This document shows, piece by piece, positions 53,219-62,531 of a stretch of DNA of 64,000 nt (position 1 is the stretch's first letter; each line of letters starts with the position of its first letter). The notes beneath the pieces are model-generated. The model made no database searches. It saw nothing but the letters and a program-made list of their open reading frames with translations, and was not told the origin of the DNA. The stretch is from Gammaproteobacteria bacterium. Its GTDB lineage: Bacteria > Pseudomonadota > Gammaproteobacteria > Pseudomonadales > Azotimanducaceae. Made by a program: the position numbers and the translations under genes. The stretch covers positions 43,658-107,657 of the forward strand of contig JAPOVV010000097.1 of the NCBI GenBank assembly GCA_026707945.1, read 5' to 3'.

Positions 53219-54391
53219 CTAGTTTGTCAGTCCATAAAGACGTTCTACGTTTGCCCGTGTGATCTTGTCGCGATCTTCAGGCGGAATATCGGCAAAGACT
53301 TCGTCGAGCACATTTAGCGAGCACGGCCAAGTCGAATCCACATGTGGATAGTCCGAGCCCCACATCAAGTTATCAACGCCGATCAATTCTCGAGTAAGAA
53401 TTGCGGGTCGGTCGTCTTCAATCGTTGCCCAGAACTGGCGCGCCCATATGTCGTGCGGTTTCTCACCCGTGTACGCACCCTTTCCGCGAAAGCTGTATTC
53501 CCGTTGTAGTCCCTGTTCGATACGATCGAGCCAATGTGCAATCCAGCCACCATTGAATTCGGCTACCACGAACTGTAGGTTCGGAAACTTAGTTGCAACA
53601 CCGTGAACGATGAGTTCGACCAAAGTACGCTGAATGGAGATTTGCGATTGAGCATAGTCACCTACGGGATCACGAAGTGCACGGTTTTGGCGAAACTCCT
53701 TAGGCGTATAAGCATTCGTACCCACGTGCATCGCAAGTGGAAAGCGTGCTTCCTCGGCGGCGGCCCATACTGGATCGTATATGTCATCGTGATACGGGTG
53801 TTCTGGCGGCGATGTACACGGAATACAGCCACCTTTAAAACCCATCTTCGCAACGCGATGCAATTCCTCAACTGCCGCATCTGGATCTTGAATCGGAATC
53901 GCGGCCAATCCGAAGAGTCGACCTCCTGCAGCCGATGAATAGTCATGCAACCAGTCGTTGTAGTTCTTCTGGCATGCAACAAGCAATTCGAGATTCTCGA
54001 AGCTGAAGAGACCGAAGAAGCCAGGATATAGGAATTCGGCTGCTATACCGTCAATGTCCTGATCAACGGGACGCTCTGCGCCGTTCTTGATTCCTTCACG
54101 GATGCCGTCATAGCCCTGTGACATGATCTTGACGATCTCACCGTCCGACATGTCGTCGACATTCGGCTTGTACCCTGTTCGTCTCTCAACTTCAGCGCCG
54201 TCGCGTCCACGAAGTCCCGCGATACCAATTCGACGACGCACACCGGCCGCGCCTTTAGATGGGATGATGATCGCATCTTTATCGGTACCAGCGTACATGA
54301 TTCGTGGCGCATCGTCGCCAAATCGCTCGGGCAAGCCTGTAAAGACATCCGATGCTTCGACTACGTGCGAGTCAGCTGAAATGGGTTGCAT
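53219..54391 (-). CDS. Amidohydrolase family (PF04909-type) hydrolase/decarboxylase
   Basis: A 390-residue TIM-barrel metal enzyme. The metal-binding sets are DSH in PISADSHVVEA, His in LAMHVGTNAY, and Asp in MWGSDYPHVDSTWP, as in amidohydrolase_2 decarboxylases. Members decarboxylate aromatic acids or hydrolyse C-C or C-N bonds. The ATG before QPISADSH is preferred. It lies downstream of a Mo hydroxylase gene on the same strand but behind that gene's terminator, so it probably has its own promoter. Related to the amidohydrolase at 61409. Confidence 0.9.
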   Translation of the reverse strand: MQPISADSHVVEASDVFTGLPERFGDDAPRIMYAGTDKDAIIIPSKGAAGVRRRIGIAGLRGRDGAEVERRTGYKPNVDDMSDGEIVKIMSQGYDGIREGIKNGAERPVDQDIDGIAAEFLYPGFFGLFSFENLELLVACQKNYNDWLHDYSSAAGGRLFGLAAIPIQDPDAAVEELHRVAKMGFKGGCIPCTSPPEHPYHDDIYDPVWAAAEEARFPLAMHVGTNAYTPKEFRQNRALRDPVGDYAQSQISIQRTLVELIVHGVATKFPNLQFVVAEFNGGWIAHWLDRIEQGLQREYSFRGKGAYTGEKPHDIWARQFWATIEDDRPAILTRELIGVDNLMWGSDYPHVDSTWPCSLNVLDEVFADIPPEDRDKITRANVERLYGLTN

Positions 54392-54537
54392 AGACAAGTC
54401 CCCCGTGAAACTCAAGGTCTAGTAGGGGCAATATACACGATTTAACAGTGGTAATTTAGAAACGTCGAATGGAGTTCACACCAAAGCGCTCATCAATCCA
54501 TCGAATGAAAGTCGTCCAAACTAATTCTCACGCGCAT

Positions 54538-54571
54538 AAAAAAGCCGGGATCACTAACGTCATCCCGGCTT
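54538..54571 (-). terminator. Intrinsic terminator of the Mo hydroxylase gene
   Basis: On the minus strand a 10-bp stem (arms 54562-54571 and 54542-54551, AAGCCGGGAT with its complement) with a 10-base loop is followed by TTTTTTAT. It sits about 20 bases after the stop codon of the Mo hydroxylase gene. Confidence 0.9.
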
Positions 54572-54591
54572 CTAGTTTTGGATGGTGCTTC

Positions 54592-56838
54592 TTACGATGC
54601 GCCGTTCGATAGCACTTCAAGTACCTTCGGAGGTGACATCGGAAGTTCCGTGAATCGCGTATCTAACGCCCGACTTACCGCATTTCCGACCGCGGCAAGT
54701 GGCGCAACAATCGGGGTCTCGCCACAACCTCTCACTCCAAATGGATGATTCGGGTTAGGCACTTCGACGATTTCCGTGTCGAGCATCGGCAGATCCGAAG
54801 CAACCGGAATTCGATAGTCTAGAAAACCTGGATTCTCTAGGACGCCAGCCTCATCGTAGATGTACTCTTCATTCAATGCCCAGCCGATGCCTTGCGCAGC
54901 GCCGCCTTGCATCTGTCCTTCAACGTAGTCTGGGTGTATGGCTTTACCCGCATCTTGAATCGACGTGAAACTCTTAACCGTTACCCGTCCGGTTTCTCGA
55001 TCAACATGCACATCACTCATATTTACGGAGAAAGCCGGACCCGGCCCTTGCGCCGTGAGCGACGCCCGGCCAGAAATCGGACCACCCGTACGCGCTGCGT
55101 CACGTGCCAGATCTGCAAGTGAAAGCGGCTTAGCCTCAACGTTCACCCCTGGTTTGGGTGATGCGGTGCCGTTTGCCCACTCGACTTGATCGACGTCAAG
55201 GTCCATTGCAGCAGCTGCGCGCTTCTTCAGCTCAACAATCGCATTCTCACACGCATTGATTACGGCTAGACCCGTTGCGAAAGTCGTACGACTACCGCCC
55301 GTGGTCGCGCAATACCCGGTTGAATCCGTATCTGCAACGTTGACTCGTATATGGTCATACGGTACACCGAGCGTCTCAGCGGCCATCAGTGCCATCGATG
55401 CGCGACTACCACCGATATCTGGACTACCTTCCACGACTAGAACATGCCCGTCGTCCGTAATGTGTACTTCAGCACTCGACTGATTGCCACCGTTAAACCA
55501 GAATCCAACCGCGATACCGCGTCCTTCATCTTGTCCGAGTGGCTCGTGGTAATTCGGATGTTCCATCGCCTTGCGAATGCACTCTTTCAACCCAATTGCG
55601 TGGAACTTTGGTCCATAGGTTGATTGGGTGCCTTCATCGGCAGCATTCTTCAGCCGAAACTCGAGCGGGTCCATGTCTATCTTCATGGCGATTTCGTCCA
55701 GCACGGATTCAGACGCGTACATCGACTGCGGCGCGCCAGGTGCTCGATAGGCAGCCACTTTTGGACGATTTACCGTCACATCAAAACCTTCAATTCGAAC
55801 GTTTTCGACGGCGTATGGAGCAAATACACACATGCTGCCAGCGCCTACGGGGCTACCCGGATATGCGCCTGCTTCGTAGATCAGTTTGGCGGACATCGCT
55901 GTTATCGTGCCGTCTTTCTTGGCTCCTACCTTGATCGTGTTCACCGAACCCGAAGCCGGACCCGTAGCTCGGAATACATCCTCACGGGACATGACCATGC
56001 GTACTGGTCGATGGCTGAGTTGCGATAACTTGAGCGCTAACGGTTCTAAGTAAATAATGGTTTTGCCGCCAAATCCACCGCCGATCTCGCTCGCAACAAC
56101 CTTCAAATCGTGAAGGTCCATACCCAATATTCCGGCGGTTTGTGAGCGCACACCGAAATGTCCTTGTGTGCAACACCAAACAGTCGCTTTGCCAGTCTCC
56201 GTGTAGTTTGCAGTGCATGCGTGCGGCTCAATGTAACCCTGATGAACCATCGGTGTCTTGAACGTTCTCTCAACCACGACATCCGCGTCGCGGAACCCTT
56301 GCTCGATATCTCCCCGATCGGCCGTGATCGTATGCGCTGCGACATTCGATGGCTCAGATGAGGGACCGTTTGGGCTTCGCGTGAACTGTTTTTCGTTAAG
56401 AATCGGCGCGTCTTCTGCCATTGCGTCGACTGGATCCGTCACGGCCTCAAGTACTTCGTATTCGACCATGATCGCGTCGAGTGCTGCGTCCGCGGCAGCA
56501 TGGTTTGCAGCAGCTACAGCAGCAATTGCGTGACCGTGATACAGAACTTTGCCCGCCGCGATGATGTTCTCTGAGAAGCCGCCTCGCCCACGACCCGGTG
56601 CCCGTTCAGGGAAATCGTCACCAGTAATAACCGCAAAAACACCTGGAATTGCTTCGGCAGCAGTCGTTTCAATAGACAGAATCTTGGCGTGAGCATGCGG
56701 GCTACGAAGTACTTTGCCGACCAGCATGCCTGGCAGCATTTCATCGGCGCCGAACTTGGCTCGCCCAGTTACCTTTTCGATTCCGTCTGGTCGAACCGGT
56801 CGAGTACCAATGTATTGGTAGTCGATTGCTTCAGCCAT
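54592..56838 (-). CDS. Xanthine dehydrogenase-family molybdopterin-binding large subunit
   Basis: A 748-residue Mo-cofactor subunit. N-terminal RPDGIEKVTGRAKFGADEMLPG is the hammerhead-type start; EIGGGFGGKTIIYLEP the first cofactor loop, AYRAPGAPQSMYASES a substrate/cofactor block, and GVRGCGETPIVAPLAAVGNA carries the catalytic Glu. The layout fits 4-hydroxybenzoyl-CoA reductase/CO-dehydrogenase-like large subunits, which hydroxylate carbon with water. Normally this subunit needs a [2Fe-2S] and an FAD partner; neither is adjacent, so they must lie elsewhere or the gene works differently. A PHP gene lies upstream on the same strand. Ends at a strong terminator. Confidence 0.92.
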   Translation of the reverse strand: MAEAIDYQYIGTRPVRPDGIEKVTGRAKFGADEMLPGMLVGKVLRSPHAHAKILSIETTAAEAIPGVFAVITGDDFPERAPGRGRGGFSENIIAAGKVLYHGHAIAAVAAANHAAADAALDAIMVEYEVLEAVTDPVDAMAEDAPILNEKQFTRSPNGPSSEPSNVAAHTITADRGDIEQGFRDADVVVERTFKTPMVHQGYIEPHACTANYTETGKATVWCCTQGHFGVRSQTAGILGMDLHDLKVVASEIGGGFGGKTIIYLEPLALKLSQLSHRPVRMVMSREDVFRATGPASGSVNTIKVGAKKDGTITAMSAKLIYEAGAYPGSPVGAGSMCVFAPYAVENVRIEGFDVTVNRPKVAAYRAPGAPQSMYASESVLDEIAMKIDMDPLEFRLKNAADEGTQSTYGPKFHAIGLKECIRKAMEHPNYHEPLGQDEGRGIAVGFWFNGGNQSSAEVHITDDGHVLVVEGSPDIGGSRASMALMAAETLGVPYDHIRVNVADTDSTGYCATTGGSRTTFATGLAVINACENAIVELKKRAAAAMDLDVDQVEWANGTASPKPGVNVEAKPLSLADLARDAARTGGPISGRASLTAQGPGPAFSVNMSDVHVDRETGRVTVKSFTSIQDAGKAIHPDYVEGQMQGGAAQGIGWALNEEYIYDEAGVLENPGFLDYRIPVASDLPMLDTEIVEVPNPNHPFGVRGCGETPIVAPLAAVGNAVSRALDTRFTELPMSPPKVLEVLSNGAS

Positions 56839-56931
56839 GCTCTGTTCTCCTTTCCTTCGCTAACTGCTTGACTTTCTAGATGGGGTTTCAATTAAACCGA
56901 ACGGCGACTCACCCTAGCCGTCTCAAATCGG

Positions 56932-57756
56932 TCAGTTTGCCTCGGCTGGCCGCTTCGAACCGATCGACATCGGGTCCATCGCCGTTAAGTTGCAGCGCAC
57001 TCGCAACGCTTCCGCATCGGACGTCATTTTCTGTAGATCTTGTGGTCGGTGAGCGTCGGCATTCACGATCACCTCGATGTCGTACTCAGACGCCAATTCC
57101 CAAAATGGAGGCCATGGATAGAGTGGATATGGATTGAAGAGTTTCTTCTTGGCGATCTTGCGAAAACCGAGTGCATTGATTTCTAATCCAACTTTGCACT
57201 CCGCAGCAGCGGCAAAAATGTCCCGACTCGCTGCGATCGTGTTCTCGTCCCAATGTTTGTAACAGTTGCCAAACAGATCAGGATGTGCAATAAAGGCGAA
57301 TAAACCGCTCTCGATCATCTCACTGACGTATCGCGCGTAGTCTTTCAACGATTTTGCGTCGACAGTACCGCCGTATGTTCCCGTCCAATCTCCGTAATCG
57401 TCTGTGAAGAAGTGCGGACCACCGACTAGATAATCGAATTCGCGCTCGCCAAAGAGCTCGTCTTCGTAGAACGCGTGAAACTTTGGGACGTATTCGCATT
57501 CCATGCCTAGGAGAACGCGGAGCTCCAGGAACTCGCGTTGTGCACGATGGACGGCACCGACATAGTCGTCTAGTTCCGCGACGTGCATCCGAGCACTGAT
57601 CCATCGATCGTCAGGTAACGGAGTGTGATCGGAAAAACCAATCGTTTCCATGCCGTGTGCTTGCGCGTATTGGCAGTAGTCGACGGCGTCTCCCTTCGCG
57701 TGTTTACAGCGAAACGTATGGGTATGGAAGTTGTGTTTGTACTCAGAATCCAGCAT
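56932..57756 (-). CDS. PHP-domain phosphoesterase (HisK-type histidinol-phosphatase-like)
   Basis: A 274-residue metal-dependent phosphoesterase. The PHP motifs are clear: NFHTHTFRCKHAKG, GFSDHTPLP, YLVGGPHFFTDD, FIAHPDLFGN and VNADAHRPQDL, which supply the three-metal site. The pattern and length match monofunctional histidinol-phosphatases of the HisK type, but the family also contains other phosphoesterases; no his gene is near. The upstream 172 bases hold two stem-loops. Confidence 0.87.
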   Translation of the reverse strand: MLDSEYKHNFHTHTFRCKHAKGDAVDYCQYAQAHGMETIGFSDHTPLPDDRWISARMHVAELDDYVGAVHRAQREFLELRVLLGMECEYVPKFHAFYEDELFGEREFDYLVGGPHFFTDDYGDWTGTYGGTVDAKSLKDYARYVSEMIESGLFAFIAHPDLFGNCYKHWDENTIAASRDIFAAAAECKVGLEINALGFRKIAKKKLFNPYPLYPWPPFWELASEYDIEVIVNADAHRPQDLQKMTSDAEALRVRCNLTAMDPMSIGSKRPAEAN

Positions 57757-57772
57757 CGGTGCGTGACAAAGA

Positions 57773-57870
57773 GTCGCCTACGTTAACAGTGCTATACATG
57801 TGAAGTATGATCGTTAGGCGACGGTCTTGAAGAACGTGATTTAGCTCGCCCTCTATTTTAAAAATCACGT
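57773..57870. repeat. Two stem-loop-forming inverted repeats
   Basis: First pair: GTCGCCTA (57773-57780) with TAGGCGAC (57815-57822), loop 34 bases. Second pair: ACGTGATTT (57834-57842) with AAATCACGT (57862-57870), loop 19 bases. Both are perfect. They lie downstream of the ABC-2 exporter and before the PHP gene, on the shared transcript side. No T-run follows in the right direction for a standard terminator, so a processing, attenuation or protein-binding role is only possible. Confidence 0.5.
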
Positions 57871-57928
57871 CTAACAGATATGGATGCCGAATAAACTCTA
57901 TAAGAAATTAGTCAATGAAATCAGTGGG

Positions 57929-58702
57929 TTATCTCTTTGGTTCCCAGCGGAAATATCGAATAGCGACAACTAGACCAACCACGAACCAGATTGACAATAC
58001 CACCAAGTGCACCCATTCTTGTATGTCGTTTGTCAGGAGAGGGTGAAATGATGACTGAAGCCCTAGAGCAAAATGCCGGACGGGAAATACCGACGCTATC
58101 CACTGGAGCCACGACGGTGCGTTGTCCATCGGTAGAAATACATCTGAGATAAATAGCAGGGGCAACACTATTGCTTGCACGATTGCGGGTGATGCTTCTG
58201 CGTTCGGAATCACCGCCGCGATAGCCAAGCCAAGGGCACAAAACGTTGCTGATCCAAGGATCAACATTAGAGAGAACATCCCCACTCGCATGTCTTGCAA
58301 CGTAGCGTCAAATGCCCATGCTCCTAAACAAAGAAGGCAAATGACTAGCAAGAATCCAAGCAAGATCGCATGTGTGAGTTTCGCGCTAACGAGTATCGAT
58401 GTTGGTAAGGGCGTTCCACGATATCGCTTTAGTAGACCGCGGTCGCGAGAAATCGCTACCTCCATCGCGATGTTCGTGAAACAAGCGCCTATGACAGCCA
58501 TCGCCGAAATCGCGGGTACGTAAAACGTCGAAAGGTATATGGGCGCACTCTCCGCGGACGTTTGCTGAGACCCTAAAAGAAGGCAGAGAATCACCATCAT
58601 CGCCAACGGAAGGGCTACGGTGAAGAATGCGGCAATCGCGTTACGCCAAAACCTTACGTTTTCATAGACGAATTGGATGGCTAGAAGTCGAAGCTGTCTC
58701 AA
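57929..58702 (-). CDS. ABC-2 type transporter permease
   Basis: A 257-residue inner-membrane protein with about six hydrophobic spans, of the ABC-2 exporter class. It starts with a short cytosolic segment (LLAIQFVYENVRFWRNAI) and has the ISRDRGLLKRYRGTPLP loop, which is typical. Its start overlaps the ATPase stop (ATGA). Together they likely export a drug, lipid or polysaccharide part; substrate unknown. Confidence 0.9.
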   Translation of the reverse strand: MRQLRLLAIQFVYENVRFWRNAIAAFFTVALPLAMMVILCLLLGSQQTSAESAPIYLSTFYVPAISAMAVIGACFTNIAMEVAISRDRGLLKRYRGTPLPTSILVSAKLTHAILLGFLLVICLLCLGAWAFDATLQDMRVGMFSLMLILGSATFCALGLAIAAVIPNAEASPAIVQAIVLPLLFISDVFLPMDNAPSWLQWIASVFPVRHFALGLQSSFHPLLTNDIQEWVHLVVLSIWFVVGLVVAIRYFRWEPKR

Positions 58703-59613
58703 TCTTCGCTCTTTTCTTCGGAGCTTTGCGTCAATTTCACGAATGCATCATCCAATGACCCACGCGAAATACTCAGATTCTCTAATTCAACACTATTCTC
58801 TATCGCCCACCCCGTTAGGACGTGAAGTGTCTTGACTAGATCGGGGGACGAAAGTTCGTAACGGTCGTCATCTTGATTGACGTCCGCCGCAAGTTCTTTA
58901 GGAAAGGTGAGGTTTTTATCCGCACTGAAGCAAATAGTCGGCTCAGATTCATGTGCGAGCTCTTGAGGCGTACCTTCCGAAACGATCTTTCCGCTGATCA
59001 TGACTGCGGCGCGATCCGCTACGTGTTCGACCTCGTCCATGTAATGTGAGGTGAGTAGCACGGTTTTACCGAGTTCTCGGAGATTGCGGAGCATGTCCCA
59101 AGCGTCGCGTCGTGCATGTGGGTCAAATCCAGTCGTTGGCTCATCAAGAAAAAGCAGATCGGGATTCCCCGCTAATCCCATTGCGACATCTAATCGCCTC
59201 TTTTGACCTCCCGACAGTTTTCGAGGACGTACCTTACGAAGGTCAGTTAACCCAGTCGCAGCCAATACGTCGTCAATAGATAGAGGGTTTTGATAGTAGG
59301 ACCGCACGAGTTGAATCGACTCTTCGACCGAAAGGAATTCCTCAACTTCTGTTTCCTGTAACACAATGCCTATTCGTTCCTTGTAGGTACGTTCGTGCCT
59401 AGCTGGGTCATAACCAAGAACGCGTACTTGACCGGCATTCGGCTCGATAAATCCTTCGAGAATTTCAATTGTGGTCGTCTTACCTGCACCATTGGGTCCG
59501 AGCAGTGCAAAAATTTCACCGATCTTGACTTTTAGATCAATGCCCCTAACGGCTTCAATATCCCCGTAGGACTTGTGCAGACCTTCAACTTCAATCGCGT
59601 ATGAATTTCCCAA
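58699..59613 (-). CDS. ABC transporter ATPase (DrrA-like exporter)
   Basis: A 304-residue ATPase. Walker A is GPNGAGKTT, signature LSGGQKRRLDVAMGL and Walker B LLFLDEPTTGFDPHARR. The C-terminal domain beyond residue 220 is the DrrA/NodI-like regulatory tail. It powers the permease encoded immediately after. Upstream, 49 bases away, the D-2-hydroxyacid dehydrogenase gene ends, on the same strand. Confidence 0.92.
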   Translation of the reverse strand: MGNSYAIEVEGLHKSYGDIEAVRGIDLKVKIGEIFALLGPNGAGKTTTIEILEGFIEPNAGQVRVLGYDPARHERTYKERIGIVLQETEVEEFLSVEESIQLVRSYYQNPLSIDDVLAATGLTDLRKVRPRKLSGGQKRRLDVAMGLAGNPDLLFLDEPTTGFDPHARRDAWDMLRNLRELGKTVLLTSHYMDEVEHVADRAAVMISGKIVSEGTPQELAHESEPTICFSADKNLTFPKELAADVNQDDDRYELSSPDLVKTLHVLTGWAIENSVELENLSISRGSLDDAFVKLTQSSEEKSED

Positions 59614-59662
59614 AGAGCAACGCCTACTTAAATCCGTGAGCGGCTAAGCTCAAATTATAACC

Positions 59663-60625
59663 TTAGTATCCAAGATATTTGTCGATAAGGCCTTCGAGTG
59701 GTTCTTTGGACAAGTATCGTTGCAGATTGCTCAGAAAACGATCCAAATTACGCTGTGCTCGAAATTGACTTGCTCCGGCAGTATGGGGCGTCATGACGAC
59801 GTTTTCGAGCGCCCATAGTGGACTGTCTGATGGTAGCGGTTCTCGAGGTGTGACATCCAACGCCGCTCCTCCAATTTCTCCGTTCGTGAGTGCATCAACC
59901 AAGTCCTCTTCCACCATTACCTCGCCACGCGTAACGTTAACAAGAAACGAGGAGGGTTTCATTTTCTTGAACGCTTCGCGATTCAATTTACCGTGCGTCT
60001 CTTTCGTCAATGGACAGCAAATAGAGAGCACATCAGATGCGCTAAGGAGATCGTCGAAACGATCAGAACGCCAGACTTCATTTACCTCAGCTGATGTCGG
60101 AACGGGATCGCGATCGAGAGCTAGTACATTCATGCCAAAGCCAACTGCCCTTTTGGCCATGGCGCGTCCCGTACTACCGAAACCAAACACTCCCATCGTG
60201 CTGCCAGTCAGCTCGATTTCTTGCCGGCGCATTTCCGGTCGATGATTCCATGAATCCGCACCTAACAGCAATGCTGTTCGAAGTTGGCGAGTCAGCATCA
60301 ACAAGAGGCCAAAACCGTGGTCAGCCAGGTGCTCGCCGACAAGCCCCTTCTCGCTCGTCAGCACGACATCACTCTCAACGAATTCGTCATACAAGAACAT
60401 ATCGACGCCAGATGAAATGGATTGCACCCACTTGAGCGAATTGGCTTTCTCGAACATTCGCTCGTTCACAAAGCCCAAGACTATTTCAGCGTCTTGTACT
60501 TCATCGATTGCACTCTTTGGATCCGCTACAACCACATCAGCCCCTTGACTCGCCGCTCGAATCTGGGAGACGATCGCTGCATCAACCATTGGCAACGTCA
60601 GCCCGGGTATCACAAGTATTTTCAT
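59663..60625 (-). CDS. D-2-hydroxyacid dehydrogenase family protein
   Basis: A 320-residue NAD(P)-dependent dehydrogenase. Cofactor motif: MGVFGFGSTGRAMAKRA (GxGxxG). Catalytic Arg is in FLVNVTRGEVMVEED, the Glu in DVTPREPLPSDSPL and His in VMTPHTAGAS. It reduces 2-oxo acids to D-hydroxy acids. Its start overlaps by four bases the end of the adjoining keto-acid hydratase gene (ATGA), so a 2-oxo acid common to both is likely. Confidence 0.92.
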   Translation of the reverse strand: MKILVIPGLTLPMVDAAIVSQIRAASQGADVVVADPKSAIDEVQDAEIVLGFVNERMFEKANSLKWVQSISSGVDMFLYDEFVESDVVLTSEKGLVGEHLADHGFGLLLMLTRQLRTALLLGADSWNHRPEMRRQEIELTGSTMGVFGFGSTGRAMAKRAVGFGMNVLALDRDPVPTSAEVNEVWRSDRFDDLLSASDVLSICCPLTKETHGKLNREAFKKMKPSSFLVNVTRGEVMVEEDLVDALTNGEIGGAALDVTPREPLPSDSPLWALENVVMTPHTAGASQFRAQRNLDRFLSNLQRYLSKEPLEGLIDKYLGY

Positions 60626-61293
60626 TCGAACTTAACCTCAACAGAACCGATTCCCAAGGAAAAATCACCGCGCCAGGTTGAAGCTTCATCTACACGTTCG
60701 CGTGCAAATGCACCGGTGATCACATGATCGCCCGCTTCAATACGCCGATCAAATTTAGCTAACACGCGAACCAATGCGAGCAACGAATCGTAGTGGTCAT
60801 CAATATGTCCTTTTGCTGAAACTTGCGCGACTTCCGACTCATTGCATCTTAGCGTGACCGCGAGTTCCGAGAGTTCGATGTCGCGAAAATCTGTTAATGG
60901 CAATCCGATCACGATTCCGTATTGAGATAGATTGTCAGCCAGTCGGTCACTATCAGAAGCGCTCCCATCTAACCTTCGTTCATTGAGTTCAAAACCGGGA
61001 CGAAGTGCTTCAATGCAATTCTGCAATTGCGACCGATCCGCATCTGCGGTTACGGTCTCGCCGAACAAGAAGCACAGCTCGTTTTCAACACCAATATCAC
61101 CGACTTGATTCAAGCTGATTTTCACTCCCGACTCGAATATTCGATCTTTTGCGATATGCCCGAATGGACGAAATCCGATTCCCATAGCGTCGCGGCTTCC
61201 GCCGGACGTGAGACCGACCTTCCAACCACCTCGTTCTGTATCGGCGAATCCCGCGATCTGCCTGCGTAATCCTTCTTCGTGTGCTTGCTTCAT
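60622..61293 (-). CDS. 2-keto-4-pentenoate hydratase-like protein
   Basis: A 223-residue fumarylacetoacetase-fold enzyme. The metal-binding EN-E pattern is in GDIGVENELCFLFG, with GWKVGLTSGGSRDAMGIGFRP as the typical N-terminal block and the C-terminal VITGAFARERVDE. Shorter than the usual 260 residues because the N-terminal helical extension is reduced. It adds water to, or hydrolyses, a 2-keto-4-enoate in meta-cleavage-type degradation. Translationally coupled to the D-2-hydroxyacid dehydrogenase. Exact substrate not known. Confidence 0.85.
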   Translation of the reverse strand: MKQAHEEGLRRQIAGFADTERGGWKVGLTSGGSRDAMGIGFRPFGHIAKDRIFESGVKISLNQVGDIGVENELCFLFGETVTADADRSQLQNCIEALRPGFELNERRLDGSASDSDRLADNLSQYGIVIGLPLTDFRDIELSELAVTLRCNESEVAQVSAKGHIDDHYDSLLALVRVLAKFDRRIEAGDHVITGAFARERVDEASTWRGDFSLGIGSVEVKFE

Positions 61294-61408
61294 AGGGAAA
61301 GCTATGTGTAAGACGAGTCACAATTTAATGTTCGAGACTTTGTCATTCAACCACAATGGTCGCTGCCTTAAAGTTTCCACCTAGAAACGAATTACTTGGA
61401 GACCTGCT

Positions 61409-62527
61409 ATGCGTGATGGATTGAAGGTTCTAGATACCGACGCCCATCAAATGGAGCCGGCTTCGATCTGGCAGGATTACATCGATCCTGGATTTGCCGA
61501 CCGTGCGCCGCGAGTCGATGACTACGGAAATGGTCAACGCGGCATGATGGTGGAAGGTGAACCCATCACGAAGCAAGACGGCTCCTACCCGATGAACTCG
61601 GCTGAATTCCACGCAGCGACGCGCAAGGCGATGGAGCGATTTGCGCGGACACGAGAAGCAGGATTCAGTAATGAAGCACGCTTAGCTGATATGGACGAAC
61701 AAGGCGTCGACGCACAAGTGATTTATCCTACCGTCGGCGGTCAAATTCTCGGAAAACCATTCAAAGACCCTGAATTGCTATGGGCGGTATGTCGCGCGTA
61801 CAACGACTGGAGTTTCGAGTACTGTTCAAGAGATGCTACACGTCTGTTCATGGCGGCAATGCTTCCGGTACAGTCACCTGAACTCGCCGTCGAAGAAGCA
61901 AAACGAATGGCTGAAAAAGGCGCTCGATGTTTCTATATCCGACCGAATCCCGCTGATGGGCGCAATCTAAGCAGTGAGGACTACGACGAATTGTGGGAGT
62001 GTATTTCTGATCTGGATTTGCCGATTTGTCTGCACGATTCGGGATCACCCTATCTACCGTCGTATGGCGATCGTATGTCAACTCACACATCAGGACACAT
62101 TGCCGCACATCCTTTCGAAGCGATGGTGGCGATGATGTGTCTGATCTGGTTCGGGACCATCGAGAAGCATCCACGACTCAAAGTCGTGCACGTAGAAGCC
62201 GATGCGGGTTGGCTGCCTTATTGGTTGCAACGCATGGAGCAACACTACGACTTCTCCGGGCGTGCAGAACATCCAATGCTCTTAAAACGACCGACAGAAT
62301 ACTTCAAGTCGAACTTCCTAGTGGCGTGTCGTGGCGATGAAATGACACTACCTGCGGTTTGCGAACTTGTCGGCGACCAGTACGTTGCGTTTAACACGGA
62401 TTACCCACACCCAGACGGTACATGGCCACTAGGTATGCAACACCTTGAAGATCAACCACTTGATCGCGATAGCATCAAGCGCATCTTTTGGGACAACGCA
62501 GCATCATTTTTCAATTGCGCGAACTAG
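61409..62527 (+). CDS. Amidohydrolase family (PF04909-type) hydrolase/decarboxylase
   Basis: A 372-residue TIM-barrel metal enzyme, second of its kind in the window. Metal ligands: DAH in VLDTDAHQMEP, His in DLPICLHDSGSP and Asp in FNTDYPHPDGTWP. The similar block MWGSDYPHVDSTWP occurs in the enzyme at 53219. Such enzymes decarboxylate or hydrolyse aromatic and heterocyclic acids. Its GGAG ribosome-binding site is well placed. A KdsD-type gene follows 4 bases later, which looks accidental rather than functional. Confidence 0.9.
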   Translation: MRDGLKVLDTDAHQMEPASIWQDYIDPGFADRAPRVDDYGNGQRGMMVEGEPITKQDGSYPMNSAEFHAATRKAMERFARTREAGFSNEARLADMDEQGVDAQVIYPTVGGQILGKPFKDPELLWAVCRAYNDWSFEYCSRDATRLFMAAMLPVQSPELAVEEAKRMAEKGARCFYIRPNPADGRNLSSEDYDELWECISDLDLPICLHDSGSPYLPSYGDRMSTHTSGHIAAHPFEAMVAMMCLIWFGTIEKHPRLKVVHVEADAGWLPYWLQRMEQHYDFSGRAEHPMLLKRPTEYFKSNFLVACRGDEMTLPAVCELVGDQYVAFNTDYPHPDGTWPLGMQHLEDQPLDRDSIKRIFWDNAASFFNCAN

Positions 62528-62531
62528 CCAT

